Shown: positions 26,814-35,752 of the stretch, piece by piece
How positions within the stretch are numbered: the first letter of the stretch is position 1
How the letters are laid out: the number at the start of each line of letters is the position of its first letter
DNA from: Pseudonocardia oroxyli
GTDB taxonomy: Bacteria > Actinomycetota > Actinomycetes > Mycobacteriales > Pseudonocardiaceae
DNA: 64,000 nt
Assembly: GCF_900102195.1 (NCBI RefSeq)
Contig: NZ_FNBE01000019.1
Coordinates: forward strand, 93,347 to 157,346
Reading direction: 5' to 3'
Made by a program: the position numbers and the translations under genes
Notes under the pieces: generated by a model
What the model saw: the letters and a program-made list of their open reading frames with translations, nothing else
The model's database searches: none
Told to the model about the DNA's origin: nothing

Positions 26814-27449
26814 CTACGCGCGCTCCTGCGTCAGGGCGAGCCCCACCCCCATGCCGACCAGCACCACGCCCCCGGTCCCGCCGAGCAGCCGCAGCCGCCG
26901 CGGGCTCGTCGCGAACCACACCCGCGCCGCGCCCGCGGCGAGGCCCCAGGCCGAGTCCAGCACCGCCGCCGTCGCGCAGAAGACCAGGCCGAGGACCAGC
27001 AACGCCACCCCCGGGTGCGCGACCTCCGGCCCCACGAACTGCGGCAGCACGGCCGCGAAGAACACCAGCGCCTTCGGGTTGGTCAGTCCCACGACGACCC
27101 CCTGCCCGAAGGCCCGCCGGTCGGTCGCCCGCTCGGGCCGGTGCAGGGCCGCGACCAGGTCCCCGCGGTGCCGGAAGGTCTGCACGCCCAGGTACACCAG
27201 GTAGGCCGCGCCCGCGAACTTGACCGCGGTGAACACCACGGCCGAGGCCGCCGCGACCGCGCCGAGCCCCGTGGCGACCACGCCGACCAGGATCGTCACC
27301 CCGACCGTGTTCCCCGCGACGCTCGCCAGGGCGGCGCGCCTGCCGTGCGCCAGCGCCCGGCCCACGATGAACAGCACGCTCGGGCCGGGGATGAGCACGA
27401 GCGCGATCGACGCGGCGAGGAACGTGAGGACCACGTCGAGGGAGGGCAC
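26814..27449 (-). CDS. LysE/RhtB-family amino acid exporter
   Basis: A 211-residue membrane protein with six predicted helices and the family signature ALVLIPGPSVLFIVGRALAHG near the N-terminus. GVVVGLTNPKALVFFAAVLPQF follows in two conserved blocks around residues 120-140. Family members export amino acids such as lysine, threonine or homoserine; the substrate here is not predictable. It is divergent from the DUF5685 gene and 64 bp upstream of the M23 lipoprotein on the same strand. Confidence 0.85.
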   Translation of the reverse strand: MPSLDVVLTFLAASIALVLIPGPSVLFIVGRALAHGRRAALASVAGNTVGVTILVGVVATGLGAVAAASAVVFTAVKFAGAAYLVYLGVQTFRHRGDLVAALHRPERATDRRAFGQGVVVGLTNPKALVFFAAVLPQFVGPEVAHPGVALLVLGLVFCATAAVLDSAWGLAAGAARVWFATSPRRLRLLGGTGGVVLVGMGVGLALTQERA

Positions 27450-27526
27450 GGCCGGACGTTAACGCCGTGTCCGCATCCTCACCACGCCATTTCGGCGCGC
27501 ACGGATCATCGCTACGCTCCCGTCCC

Positions 27527-28627
27527 GTGTTCGGCATGATCCGGCCCTGCCGGCACACCCTGACCCCGGCCCTGCGCACCGAGTGGATGGGGCACCTCTG
27601 CGGCCTCTGCTACGCCCTGCGGGACGACCACGGCCAGGCCGCCCGCCTCGCCACCAACTACGACGGCCTCGTGATCTCCGTCCTGCTCGACGCGCAGGCC
27701 CCCCGCTCCCGCCACGCCCGGCGCACCGCGGGCCCGTGCCCGCTGCGCGGCATGCGGCGGCAGTCCGTGGCGACGGGCGAGGGCGCGCGGCTGGCGGCGA
27801 CCGTCTCGTTGATCCTCGCGTCCGCGCAGCTGAGCGACCACGCCGCGGACGGCGACTACGGCTCCCGCCTGGTCACCGCGGCAGCCCGCCGGGTGGCCGG
27901 GACCTGGGCGCGCCGGGCCTCGGGCACGGCCGCCGACCTGGGGCTCGACGCCGGCGTCCTGCTCGACGCGGTCGCCCGCCAGCCTGTCCTGGAGCGCCCG
28001 GGGTCCGCGCTCCTGGCGGTCACCGAACCGACCGAGACCGCCACCGCCGCCGCGTTCGCCCACACCGCGACCCTCGCCGGGCGACCGGAGAACGCCGCGG
28101 CGCTCGCCGAGGTCGGCGGGCTGTTCGGCCGCCTCGCCCACCTGCTCGACGCCGTGGAGGACCTCCGCGACGACGCCGCCACCGGCGCCTGGAACCCCCT
28201 GGCCGCGACCGGCACCGACCTCGCCGCCGCCCGCACGCTCGCCGACGACGCCGCGCTCGGGATCCGCCTCGCCCTCGACGAGGTCACCTGGACCCACCGG
28301 CGGCTGGCGCACCGGCTGCTGGTCCACGAGCTGGACCGCGCGATCGGCCACGCGTTCGCCCACGCCTCGGCCGACGAGGGGGACACGAAGAAGGACGAGG
28401 GTCCCCGGCGCGGCCCGACGCGCGGCCTCGTCCCCGGCTGTGCCGCCGCGGCGGGCCTGTTCTGCACCTGCCAGATGTGCTGCGCCGACACCTTCCCGCA
28501 CCCGTGGACCGGCGAGCCCGTCGAGGGCTGGTGCCGCAACGAGACCTGCGACGGCTGCTGCGACTGCACCGACGTGAGCTGCGACTGCTGCGACTGTTGC
28601 AGCAGCTGCGACTGCTGCGACTGCTGA
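27527..28627 (+). CDS. DUF5685 family protein with extreme Cys-rich tail
   Basis: A 366-residue cytoplasmic protein. The N-terminus has HLCGLCYALRDDHG and PCPLRGMRR. A central all-helical part contains DAVEDLRDDAATGAWNPL, an Asp-rich motif like the metal-binding motifs of prenyl-synthase-like folds. The C-terminus has FCTCQMCCADTF and ends with about 26 residues of which 13 are Cys (repeats of CDCCDC), resembling a metallothionein-type metal ligand. Function of DUF5685 is unknown; metal binding is inferred. GTG 27527 lies 8 nt after TACGCT (27513-27518), so it is probably leaderless. It converges on glnE. Confidence 0.75.
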   Translation: MFGMIRPCRHTLTPALRTEWMGHLCGLCYALRDDHGQAARLATNYDGLVISVLLDAQAPRSRHARRTAGPCPLRGMRRQSVATGEGARLAATVSLILASAQLSDHAADGDYGSRLVTAAARRVAGTWARRASGTAADLGLDAGVLLDAVARQPVLERPGSALLAVTEPTETATAAAFAHTATLAGRPENAAALAEVGGLFGRLAHLLDAVEDLRDDAATGAWNPLAATGTDLAAARTLADDAALGIRLALDEVTWTHRRLAHRLLVHELDRAIGHAFAHASADEGDTKKDEGPRRGPTRGLVPGCAAAAGLFCTCQMCCADTFPHPWTGEPVEGWCRNETCDGCCDCTDVSCDCCDCCSSCDCCDC

Positions 28628-28640
28628 CCGCCCCCCGCGG

Positions 28641-31600
28641 CTACGCGGTCCAGCCGTAGAAGACGCGTTCGACGACGGCGCGGGCGCGTCGGGTGGTGCG
28701 GCGGTAGTCGTCGAGGAACTGGCCGGGGTCGCCGTCGGCGGGGTAGCCGAGCGCCGTCGCGATCGAGGCGAGCTCGCGGCCGCTGCGCGGGAGCTGGTCG
28801 CCCGGCTTGCCCTTGACCAGCATGATCGCGTTGCGGGCGCGGGTCGCGGCCTCCCAGCCCGCGCGCAGCTCGGCGGCGTCGTCCGCCGAGATCAGGCCCG
28901 CCCCGGCGGCCTCGCGCAGGCCGTCGAGGGTGGAGGTGGTGCGCAGCTCGGGGACGTCGCCCGCGTGCTGCAGCTGCAGGAGCTGCACCGTCCACTCGAC
29001 GTCCGCCAGGCCGCCGTGCCCGAGCTTGGTGTGGGTCGAGCGGTCGGCGCCGCGCGGGAGCCGCTCCTCGTCCACCCGGGCCTTGATCCGCCGGATCTCG
29101 GTGACCGCCTCGGTCTCCAGGCCCTCGGCCGGGTACCGGATCGGGTCGATGAGCTCGACGAACGCCCGCCCCAGCTCCACGTCGCCCGCGACCGGCTTGG
29201 CGCGCAGCAGCGCCTGGGCCTCCCACACCTCCGACCAACGCGCGTAGTAGGCGTGGTAGGACTCCAGCGTGCGCACCAACGGGCCGGAGCGGCCCTCGGG
29301 GCGCAGGTCGGCGTCGACGATCAGGGCGGGGTCCGGGCTCGGTGCGCCGAGCCGGGTCCGCACCCCCTCCACGACGGCCGTCGCGAACTTCACGGCCGCG
29401 GCGTCGGACACGTCCGGCGCGGCGGGGGCGCAGACGAACAGCACGTCCGCGTCGGAGGAGTAGCCGAGCTCCGCCCCGCCGAGGCGCCCCATCCCGATCA
29501 CGGCGATCCGCGCCAGGACCGGCCCGTCCCCTGCGACGGCCTTGGTCGTGGCGGCGAGCGTGGCGCGCAGCACCGCGATCCACACCGTGGACAGCGCCTC
29601 GCACACCTCGGCGACGGTCAGCGTGCCGAGCAGGTCCGCACACGCCACCCGCAGCAGCTCGTGCCTGCGCATCGAGCGCGCGCTCGCCACCGCGGACGTC
29701 AGGTCCGGCTGGCGGGCCACGGCCGCCAGCAGCCACTGCCCGACGGCGGCGGGGTCGCGGGTCAGCTCGTCCGGTTGGCCCGGCGTCGGGGTGGCCAGCA
29801 CCCGGAGGATCTCCGGCGCCCGCACCAGCAGGTCCGGGACCAGCGCGGACGTGCCGAGCAGGTACATCAGCCGCTCGGCGACCTGGCCCTCGTCGCGCAG
29901 CAGCCGCAGGTACCAGGGGGTGGTCGCGAGCGCCTCGGAGACCTGCCGGTAGGCGAGGAGCCCGCGGTCGGGATCGGGGGTGGTGGCGAGCGCGTCGAGC
30001 AGGACGGGCAGCAGGGTCTGCTGGATCGACGCCGCGCGCGACACCCCGCCGGTCAGGGCCCGCAGGTGCCCGAGGGCACCCTCCGGCGACGCCCAGCCCA
30101 GCGCCTTGAGCCGGGCCGCGGCGGCCTTCTCGGAGAGCCGGTTGTCGTCCGCGGACAGCCGCGAGACCGAGGTGAGCAGCGGCCGGTAGAAGAGCTTCTC
30201 GTGCAGCCGGCGCACCCGGCGGACGTTGCGCTGCCACTCGTTCGTCAGCACGCCGACGACGTCGTTGCGGCCGTCCGGGCGCATCCGCGCCGCCCGGGCG
30301 AGCCAGCGCAGCGCGTCCGTGTCGGTCCGGGCGGGCAGCAGGTGGGTGCGGCGCATCTTCTGCAGCTGCAGCCGGTGTTCGAGCAGCCGCAGGAAGCGGT
30401 AGGAGGCGGCGAGGTTGGCGCCGTCGTCGCGGCCGACGTACCCGCCCTCGCTGAGCGCCGCGAGCGCCTCCAGGGTCGACGGCGACCGCAGGGTCGGGTC
30501 GGTGCGGCCGTGGACGAGCTGCAGCAGCTGCACGGCGAACTCGACGTCCCGCAGGCCGCCGCGCCCGAGCTTGAGCTCGCGGTCGGCGTGGTCGGGCCGG
30601 ACGTGCTCCTCGACGCGGCGGCGCATGGCCTGCACGTCGGTCACGAAGTCGTCCCGGCCCGCGGCGCTCCACACCATCGGCGCGACGGCCTCGGCGTAGG
30701 CCCGGCCGAGTGCGGCGTCCCCGGCGATCGGCCGCGCCTTGAGCAGCGCCTGGAACTCCCAGGTCTTGGCCCAGCGCTTGTAGTAGTTGACGTGCCCGTC
30801 GAGGGTGCGGACCAGCGCGCCCTGCCTGCCCTCGGGGCGGAGGTTCGCGTCGACCTCGAAGCAGGCCTCGCCCGCGATCCGCATCACCCGGCTCGCCAGC
30901 TTGGTGGCGACCTGCAGGTCGCCCTCGCCGACGAAGATCACGTCGACGTCCGAGACGTAGTTGAGCTCGCGGCCGCCGCACTTGCCCATCGCGATCACGG
31001 CGAGGCGGGTGTCCTCGGGCGGGTCGGTCTCCTCGACGGCCACCGCGAGCGCGGCCGTCAGCGCCGCGGCCGCGAGGTCGGCCAGCTGGGCCGCGACCTC
31101 GTCGACCTCCATCACGGGCAGCGCGGGCTCGCCGACGGCGGCGAGATCCGCCGCGGCGAGCCCGAGCAGCTCGTCCCGGTAGGCCGTCCGCAGCGCGGTG
31201 ACGGCCGCGGTGCCGGTGGCCTGGGCGCGCGGCCGCTCGGCGGCCGGGGCGGCGCCCACGGCCCGCAGCAGGTTCGCGGTGCGCCGCGCGCAGTCCGGCG
31301 GCGGGTCGAACCGGTCCGCGGTGTCGGCGAGCAGCGGCCACCGGTCGGGGTGGGCGATCAGGTGGTCACCGAGCGCCGTCGACGCTCCGAGCAGGGCGAA
31401 CAGCCGCCCGCGCAGCCCGACGTCGGTGTGCAGCTCGGCCTCGATCCGCTTCCAGTCGGCCGCTGCGTGCGCGAGCCGCTCGACCTGACGCAGTGCGAGG
31501 TCCGGGTCGGGGGCCCTGGCGAGCGCCCACATGATCTCCTCGGCGCCCTGGACCGGCCGGTCGCCGTCCCACCAGCCGAGGTCTCGCAGGGTGCCCTCGG

Positions 31601-31655
31601 CCCAGGGCTCGGTCAGGCCCAGCCTGGCCAGGGAGGTGCGAGTGCGGTCCGCCAC
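28641..31655 (-). CDS. glnE: Bifunctional glutamine synthetase adenylyltransferase/deadenylase
   Basis: Controls GlnA1 by adenylylating or deadenylylating its Tyr. The 1004-residue protein has two nucleotidyltransferase domains: N-terminal GKCGGRELNYVSDVDVIFV and C-terminal GRLGGAELGYSSDADVLFV. Both Asp pairs are intact, and each domain is followed by its helical regulatory part (ELKLGRGGLRDVEFAVQLLQ and THTKLGHGGLADVEWTVQLL). Length is usual for actinobacteria. GTG 31655 is 8 nt from a reverse-strand TAGGAT (31664-31669), so it is probably leaderless. It lies between glnA1 and glnA2, as in mycobacteria, with an extra 11 kb to glnA1. Confidence 0.95.
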   Translation of the reverse strand: MADRTRTSLARLGLTEPWAEGTLRDLGWWDGDRPVQGAEEIMWALARAPDPDLALRQVERLAHAAADWKRIEAELHTDVGLRGRLFALLGASTALGDHLIAHPDRWPLLADTADRFDPPPDCARRTANLLRAVGAAPAAERPRAQATGTAAVTALRTAYRDELLGLAAADLAAVGEPALPVMEVDEVAAQLADLAAAALTAALAVAVEETDPPEDTRLAVIAMGKCGGRELNYVSDVDVIFVGEGDLQVATKLASRVMRIAGEACFEVDANLRPEGRQGALVRTLDGHVNYYKRWAKTWEFQALLKARPIAGDAALGRAYAEAVAPMVWSAAGRDDFVTDVQAMRRRVEEHVRPDHADRELKLGRGGLRDVEFAVQLLQLVHGRTDPTLRSPSTLEALAALSEGGYVGRDDGANLAASYRFLRLLEHRLQLQKMRRTHLLPARTDTDALRWLARAARMRPDGRNDVVGVLTNEWQRNVRRVRRLHEKLFYRPLLTSVSRLSADDNRLSEKAAAARLKALGWASPEGALGHLRALTGGVSRAASIQQTLLPVLLDALATTPDPDRGLLAYRQVSEALATTPWYLRLLRDEGQVAERLMYLLGTSALVPDLLVRAPEILRVLATPTPGQPDELTRDPAAVGQWLLAAVARQPDLTSAVASARSMRRHELLRVACADLLGTLTVAEVCEALSTVWIAVLRATLAATTKAVAGDGPVLARIAVIGMGRLGGAELGYSSDADVLFVCAPAAPDVSDAAAVKFATAVVEGVRTRLGAPSPDPALIVDADLRPEGRSGPLVRTLESYHAYYARWSEVWEAQALLRAKPVAGDVELGRAFVELIDPIRYPAEGLETEAVTEIRRIKARVDEERLPRGADRSTHTKLGHGGLADVEWTVQLLQLQHAGDVPELRTTSTLDGLREAAGAGLISADDAAELRAGWEAATRARNAIMLVKGKPGDQLPRSGRELASIATALGYPADGDPGQFLDDYRRTTRRARAVVERVFYGWTA

Positions 31656-31680
31656 GGCGAACGATCCTATTGCGACGGGG

Positions 31681-32046
31681 TTACGGATACGAGTCCGGGT
31701 GATCGAGTGGGAAGGCCAGCCACGACAGCATCCCGGCGAGCTCGCGGTACGCGGCCAGGCGCGCCTCGTCGGTGCCCGCCTCCTCGGCCCGCCGGACCGG
31801 CTCGCGCAGCCGCTCGACCATGGCGGGCCCCAGTTCGAGCAACCCGCCGGAGCCGGTCGTCGCGAAGCGGGCGAGGACGTACCGGGCGAGCCCGCCGACG
31901 GGGATGCCGGTGTGTGCGGAGAGGCCCCGCAGGGTGTGCAGGGGGTCGAGCCGGTTGTAGTCGGCGACCTCGGCCTTGAACGTGGCGTCCGGGTCGTCGT
32001 CGGGCCAGGGCCCGGTCCAGGGGCTCAGGGTCAGCTCGTCACTCAT
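31681..32046 (-). CDS. Conserved hypothetical protein, 121 aa
   Basis: A 121-residue soluble acidic protein. It begins MSDELTLSPWTGPWPDDDPD, has a helical middle (LHTLRGLSAHTGIPVGGLARYVLARF) that could be a small helix-turn-helix, and ends WLAFPLDHPDSYP. I do not recognise a characterised family. The ATG at 32046 is preceded by AGGAGACAC, which sets the start; the frame is open further upstream but without a start of this quality. It ends 25 bp upstream of glnE on the same strand, so co-transcription with glnE is possible, although glnE has its own box. Confidence 0.55.
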   Translation of the reverse strand: MSDELTLSPWTGPWPDDDPDATFKAEVADYNRLDPLHTLRGLSAHTGIPVGGLARYVLARFATTGSGGLLELGPAMVERLREPVRRAEEAGTDEARLAAYRELAGMLSWLAFPLDHPDSYP

Positions 32047-32081
32047 GTGTCTCCTGTCCGGAGTGTCCGTATCCTGACGGG

Positions 32082-32675
32082 GTGGACGAGCTTCTCGAGG
32101 CCCTGCTGATGAACCCGGGCGCCCTGGCGGTGCTGGGCGGCGTGCTGCTCGTCCTGGTGATCGTGGTGGGGTTCGTGCTGCGGAGCATGTGGAAGCGCGC
32201 ACGGACGTTCGCGGGCACCCACCAGCACCGCCTCGACCGCGCGCGCACCGAGATCGCCGCGCTGCGGCTGCCGGAGGGGCCCCGGCGCCGGGCCGTGGAG
32301 CTGCGCAGGCGGCTCGCCGAGTCGGTCGCCGCGACCGACCGCCAGCTCGGCGCGGCCCCGTCCGCGCTGGTGGGGGCGACGGTCGCCGAGCAGCACCGGG
32401 AGCTGCGCCGGCTGGCCGCGGACCTCGACGCCCACCTGCGCACCCTGCAGGACGAACCGGCGGCGGACCGGGTGGAGGCGGCGCTGCCCGAGGCGCGGCT
32501 CTGGACCGAGCAGCTCTGCGAGATCGCCGCCGAGCTGCGGACCGCGGTCCGCGAGGCCACCCGGGCCACCACGGGCGAGGACGTCCGGGCCCTCGGCACG
32601 AACGCGGCCGACGGCGCCGCCGCCCTCCGCGCCGGCATCGACTTCCTGCAGTCCCAGGTCCGCCACCAGCGCTGA
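32082..32675 (+). CDS. Membrane-anchored coiled-coil protein, unknown function
   Basis: A 197-residue protein with one N-terminal transmembrane helix (about residues 13-34, LAVLGGVLLVLVIVVGFVL). A long charged helical region rich in Arg, Glu, Ala and Leu follows, likely coiled coil (about 45-195). No enzymatic motif. It is divergent from the 121-aa gene and convergent with glnA2, sharing a perfect hairpin at its end. GTG 32082 lies 6 nt after TATCCT (32070-32075), so it is probably leaderless. Confidence 0.55.
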   Translation: MDELLEALLMNPGALAVLGGVLLVLVIVVGFVLRSMWKRARTFAGTHQHRLDRARTEIAALRLPEGPRRRAVELRRRLAESVAATDRQLGAAPSALVGATVAEQHRELRRLAADLDAHLRTLQDEPAADRVEAALPEARLWTEQLCEIAAELRTAVREATRATTGEDVRALGTNAADGAAALRAGIDFLQSQVRHQR

Positions 32676-32693
32676 ACCGGCGCCGACGCACCT

Positions 32694-32735
32694 CGTGCGT
32701 GGTAAGTGGTGCCAGAGCACCACTTACCACGCACG
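32694..32735. terminator. Perfect 19-bp hairpin between convergent genes
   Basis: CGTGCGTGGTAAGTGGTGC (32694-32712) and its exact complement (32717-32735) flank a 4-nt loop CAGA. It lies between the stop at 32675 and the glnA2 stop at 32737. No T-tract on either strand. Most likely a bidirectional terminator. Confidence 0.8.
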
Positions 32736-32736
32736 G

Positions 32737-34077
32737 CTAGAGGACGGGGAGGTACGTCGCCAGCTCGTACGGGGTGACGTTCTTGCGGTACGCGTCCCAC
32801 TCCGCCCGCTTGTTGCGGAGGAAGAAGTCGAAGACGTGCTCGCCGAGGATCTCGGCGACGAGCTCGCTGTGCTCCATGGCGGCCAGGGCCTCGGTGAGGT
32901 TCTGGGGCAGCGCCTCGTAGCCCAGCGCGCGGCGCTCGGTGTCGGTCAGCGACCAGACGTCGTCCTCGGTGCTGGCGGGCAGCTCGTAGCCCTTCTGCAC
33001 CCCCTGCAGGCCGGCCCCGAGGATCACCGCGAAGGCGAGGTAGGGGTTGCAGGCCGAGTCCAGCGTGCGGATCTCCACCCGCCGGGTCGACGACTTGCCG
33101 GGTGAGTACATCGGCACCCGGACCAGCGCGGAGCGGTTCGCGTGGCCCCACGACACCGCCGTCGGCGCCTCGCCGCCGGTGATCAGCCGCTTGTAGGAGT
33201 TGACCCACTGGTTCGTCACGGCGCTCATCTCGCGGGCGTGCCGCAGCACCCCGGCGACGAAGGCCTTGCCGGTCTCGGAGAGCTCGTAGGGGTCGTCCGG
33301 GTCGTGGAAGGCGTTGCGGTCGCCCTCGAAGAGCGAGAAGTGGGTGTGCATCGCCGACCCGGGGTGGTCGGTGAAGGGCTTGGGCATGAAGCTCGCCCGC
33401 ACGCCCTGGGTCAGCGCCACCTCCTTCACCACGTACCGGAAGGTCATGATGTTGTCGGCCATGGTGAGCGCGTCGGCGTAGCGCAGGTCGATCTCCTGCT
33501 GGCCGGGGCCGCCCTCGTGGTGGCTGAACTCCACCGAGATGCCCATCGACTCGAGCGTCTCGATGGCGTTGCGCCGGAAGTGCGGGGCGACGTCGTGGCT
33601 CGCCTGGTCGAAGTAGCCGCCGGAGTCCGCGGGCACGGGCGCGGTGCCGTCGGCGGGCAGTCCGCGGAGCAGGTAGAACTCGATCTCGGGGTGGACGTAG
33701 CAGGTGAAGCCCGCCTCGCCCGCCTTGGAGAGCGCGCGGCGCAGCACGTGGCGCGGGTCCGCCCAGCTCGGCGAGCCGTCCGGCATCGCGATGTCGCAGA
33801 ACATGCGTGCCGAGTAGTGCTCGCCGCCGGACTCCCAGGGCAGCACCTGGAACGTCGACGGATCCGGCCGCGCGACCATGTCCGACTCGTACACCCGGGC
33901 GAAGCCCTCGATGGCCGACCCGTCGAACCCGATCCCCTCCGCGAAGGCTCCTTCGAGCTCGGCGGGGGCCACCGCCACCGACTTGAGATAGCCGAGCACG
34001 TCGGTGAACCAGAGCCGCACGAAGCGGATGTCTCGTTCCTCGAGCGTGCGCAGCACGAATTCCTGCTGGCGGTCCAT
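32737..34077 (-). CDS. glnA2: Glutamine synthetase, GlnA2 type (not adenylylated)
   Basis: A second glutamine-synthetase-I-like enzyme, 446 residues, shorter than GlnA1. It has FDGSAIEGFARVYESDM, the metal-site blocks VHPEIEFYLL and HHEGGPGQQEIDLRY, and GSAMHTHFSLF. The adenylylation Tyr motif of GlnA1 is replaced by DVWSLTDTERRALG, so it should escape GlnE. Mycobacterial GlnA2 has the same position and is non-essential; a role in glutamine or related amide metabolism is known for the family. ATG 34077 is 7 nt from a reverse-strand TAGCCT, with a GlnR-like box just upstream. Confidence 0.92.
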   Translation of the reverse strand: MDRQQEFVLRTLEERDIRFVRLWFTDVLGYLKSVAVAPAELEGAFAEGIGFDGSAIEGFARVYESDMVARPDPSTFQVLPWESGGEHYSARMFCDIAMPDGSPSWADPRHVLRRALSKAGEAGFTCYVHPEIEFYLLRGLPADGTAPVPADSGGYFDQASHDVAPHFRRNAIETLESMGISVEFSHHEGGPGQQEIDLRYADALTMADNIMTFRYVVKEVALTQGVRASFMPKPFTDHPGSAMHTHFSLFEGDRNAFHDPDDPYELSETGKAFVAGVLRHAREMSAVTNQWVNSYKRLITGGEAPTAVSWGHANRSALVRVPMYSPGKSSTRRVEIRTLDSACNPYLAFAVILGAGLQGVQKGYELPASTEDDVWSLTDTERRALGYEALPQNLTEALAAMEHSELVAEILGEHVFDFFLRNKRAEWDAYRKNVTPYELATYLPVL

Positions 34078-34084
34078 GGCGGCC

Positions 34085-34116
34085 AGGCTAGGAATCGCGT
34101 GTTACGTGAATGTTTC
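34085..34116 (-). promoter_or_regulatory. glnA2 promoter: -10 box and GlnR-like operator
   Basis: On the reverse strand TAGCCT (34085-34090) sits 7 nt from the glnA2 ATG. GAAAC-ATTCAC-GTAAC (34101-34116) matches the GlnR pattern with AC dinucleotides 9 nt apart and covers the expected -35 region. The box is a better match than that of glnA1. Regulation by GlnR is inferred from the sequence. Confidence 0.6.
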
Positions 34117-34151
34117 GTCCCTGATCAGACCGGGTCCTTTTCGGGTGAGTC

Positions 34152-35711
34152 TCACAGTCGGCACTCCGTTCCGTCCCCCGGAAGGGTGCCGTCGACGAGG
34201 TAGGCGGTCAGCGCGGAGTCGACGCAGGCGTTCCCCTGCAGCCCGGCGGTGTGCTGGTTGCCGTCCACCTTCAGCAGCCGTCCCCCCAGGTCGGCGGCCA
34301 GGTCGACGCCCGCCTGGTACGGGGTGGCCGGGTCCCCGGTCACCGACACGACGACGACGGGCGGCAGCCCCGGGACGTCCGGCCTGCCCGGCTCGGTGGT
34401 CGGCGGGACCGGCCAGAACGCGCAGACGTCCCGGGCGGCGACCGGCCCGCGCCCGGTCGTCGTGAACGGAGCGGCCTTCTCGACCCCGTCGGCCAGCGCC
34501 GCCGGGTCGGTCACCCGGGTGTTGTCCATGCAGGAGATCGCCTGGAACGCCTCGAGCGAGTTGTCGTAGTGCCCGCCGGAGCGCTTGTAGTAGAGGTCGG
34601 CCAGGGTGAGCAGCAGGGAGCCGTCGCCCGCGGCGAGCTGCGAGATGCCCAGCGACAGCACCGTCCAGAGCTGGCGCACGTACATCGCCTGCTGCACCCC
34701 GGTGACGGCGTCGGTGAACGAGAGCCTGCGGGTCGGGTCGCCGGTCTTCACGGGGTCGTCGAGGAGCGGGCGGGCGAGCGCGAGCCACGTCTCGGTGGTG
34801 CGGGCGGGATCGGTGCCCAGCGGGCAGTTCGGCTGCGTCGTGCACCAGGTGGCGTAGGCGTCGAAGGCCTGCTGGAAGCCCGCGCTCTGGTCGATGTTCG
34901 ACTCGACGGTGTCCTGGGTGGGGTCGACGGCGCCGTCGAGCACCATGGCGCGCACCCGGTCCGGGAAGGCCTCCGCGTACTGGGTGCCGATCGAGGTGCC
35001 GTAGGAGTAGCCGTAGTAGGTCAGCTTCTCGTCGCCCAGCGCGGCCCGCAGGATGTCCAGGTCCCGGACGACGTCCCGGGTCCCCAGGTTGGCCAGCACG
35101 TCCGCGCCGACGCGCGCGGTGCAGCGATCCGCGTACTCCTTGTTGTGCGCCTCCAACGCCGCCACCCCGGCCGGGGACGGGTCGGCGAAGACCTGGGCGC
35201 GGTACTCGTCCTGCTCGGCGTCGGTGAGGCAGTCGATCGCCGGCGAGCTCACGCCGACCCCGCGCGGGTCGAAGCCCACGAAGTCGAAGCGCTGCAACAG
35301 GTCCGGCGCGGACTGGACGAGGCTGGGGACCAGCGAGGTGCCCGAGACGCCGGGGCCGCCCGGGTTGACCAGCATCGAGCCGATCCGCTGGCCGGTCGCC
35401 TTCGCGCGCAGGACGGCGAGCTCGGCGGTCCGGCCGTCCGGGTTCGCGTAGTCGAGCGGGACGGTGAGCTTGGCGCACTCCAGGGACGGGTCCCGGTAGG
35501 CGTTCGCCACGTCCGGGCTCGCCGCGAAGCCGTCGCAGCTCCCCCAGCTCAGCTGCTGGGAGGTGAAGCGCTGCAGGGGATCCGGGGCCGGTGACGGCGG
35601 ATCCGGGGTCGCGGGGGTGGCGGAGCACCCGGCCGCGACGGCGACGACCGCCGCGAGGGCGGTCAGCGTCCGGAGGGTGGCCGTGAACGGGGAGCGACGG
35701 CGCGGGAGCAC
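34152..35711 (-). CDS. Secreted TAP-like alpha/beta hydrolase lipoprotein
   Basis: A 519-residue lipoprotein: basic N-terminus, hydrophobic segment and lipobox AAGC, then an alpha/beta hydrolase. NPGGPGVSG forms the oxyanion region, GYSYGTSIG holds the nucleophile Ser, and the TAP-like C-terminal domain carries VTGDPATPY and GNQHTAG with the catalytic His. It matches mycobacterial Rv2223c/Rv2224c (CaeA/Hip1-type proteases or esterases), which lie in the same place beside panB. The frame is open through the upstream tandem repeats; I chose GTG 35711, which leaves a normal lipoprotein signal peptide. Confidence 0.85.
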   Translation of the reverse strand: MLPRRRSPFTATLRTLTALAAVVAVAAGCSATPATPDPPSPAPDPLQRFTSQQLSWGSCDGFAASPDVANAYRDPSLECAKLTVPLDYANPDGRTAELAVLRAKATGQRIGSMLVNPGGPGVSGTSLVPSLVQSAPDLLQRFDFVGFDPRGVGVSSPAIDCLTDAEQDEYRAQVFADPSPAGVAALEAHNKEYADRCTARVGADVLANLGTRDVVRDLDILRAALGDEKLTYYGYSYGTSIGTQYAEAFPDRVRAMVLDGAVDPTQDTVESNIDQSAGFQQAFDAYATWCTTQPNCPLGTDPARTTETWLALARPLLDDPVKTGDPTRRLSFTDAVTGVQQAMYVRQLWTVLSLGISQLAAGDGSLLLTLADLYYKRSGGHYDNSLEAFQAISCMDNTRVTDPAALADGVEKAAPFTTTGRGPVAARDVCAFWPVPPTTEPGRPDVPGLPPVVVVSVTGDPATPYQAGVDLAADLGGRLLKVDGNQHTAGLQGNACVDSALTAYLVDGTLPGDGTECRL

Positions 35712-35752
35712 CGAGTCAGCATGACAGTGGTGCGGGGGTCGGCGTCGCGCGG

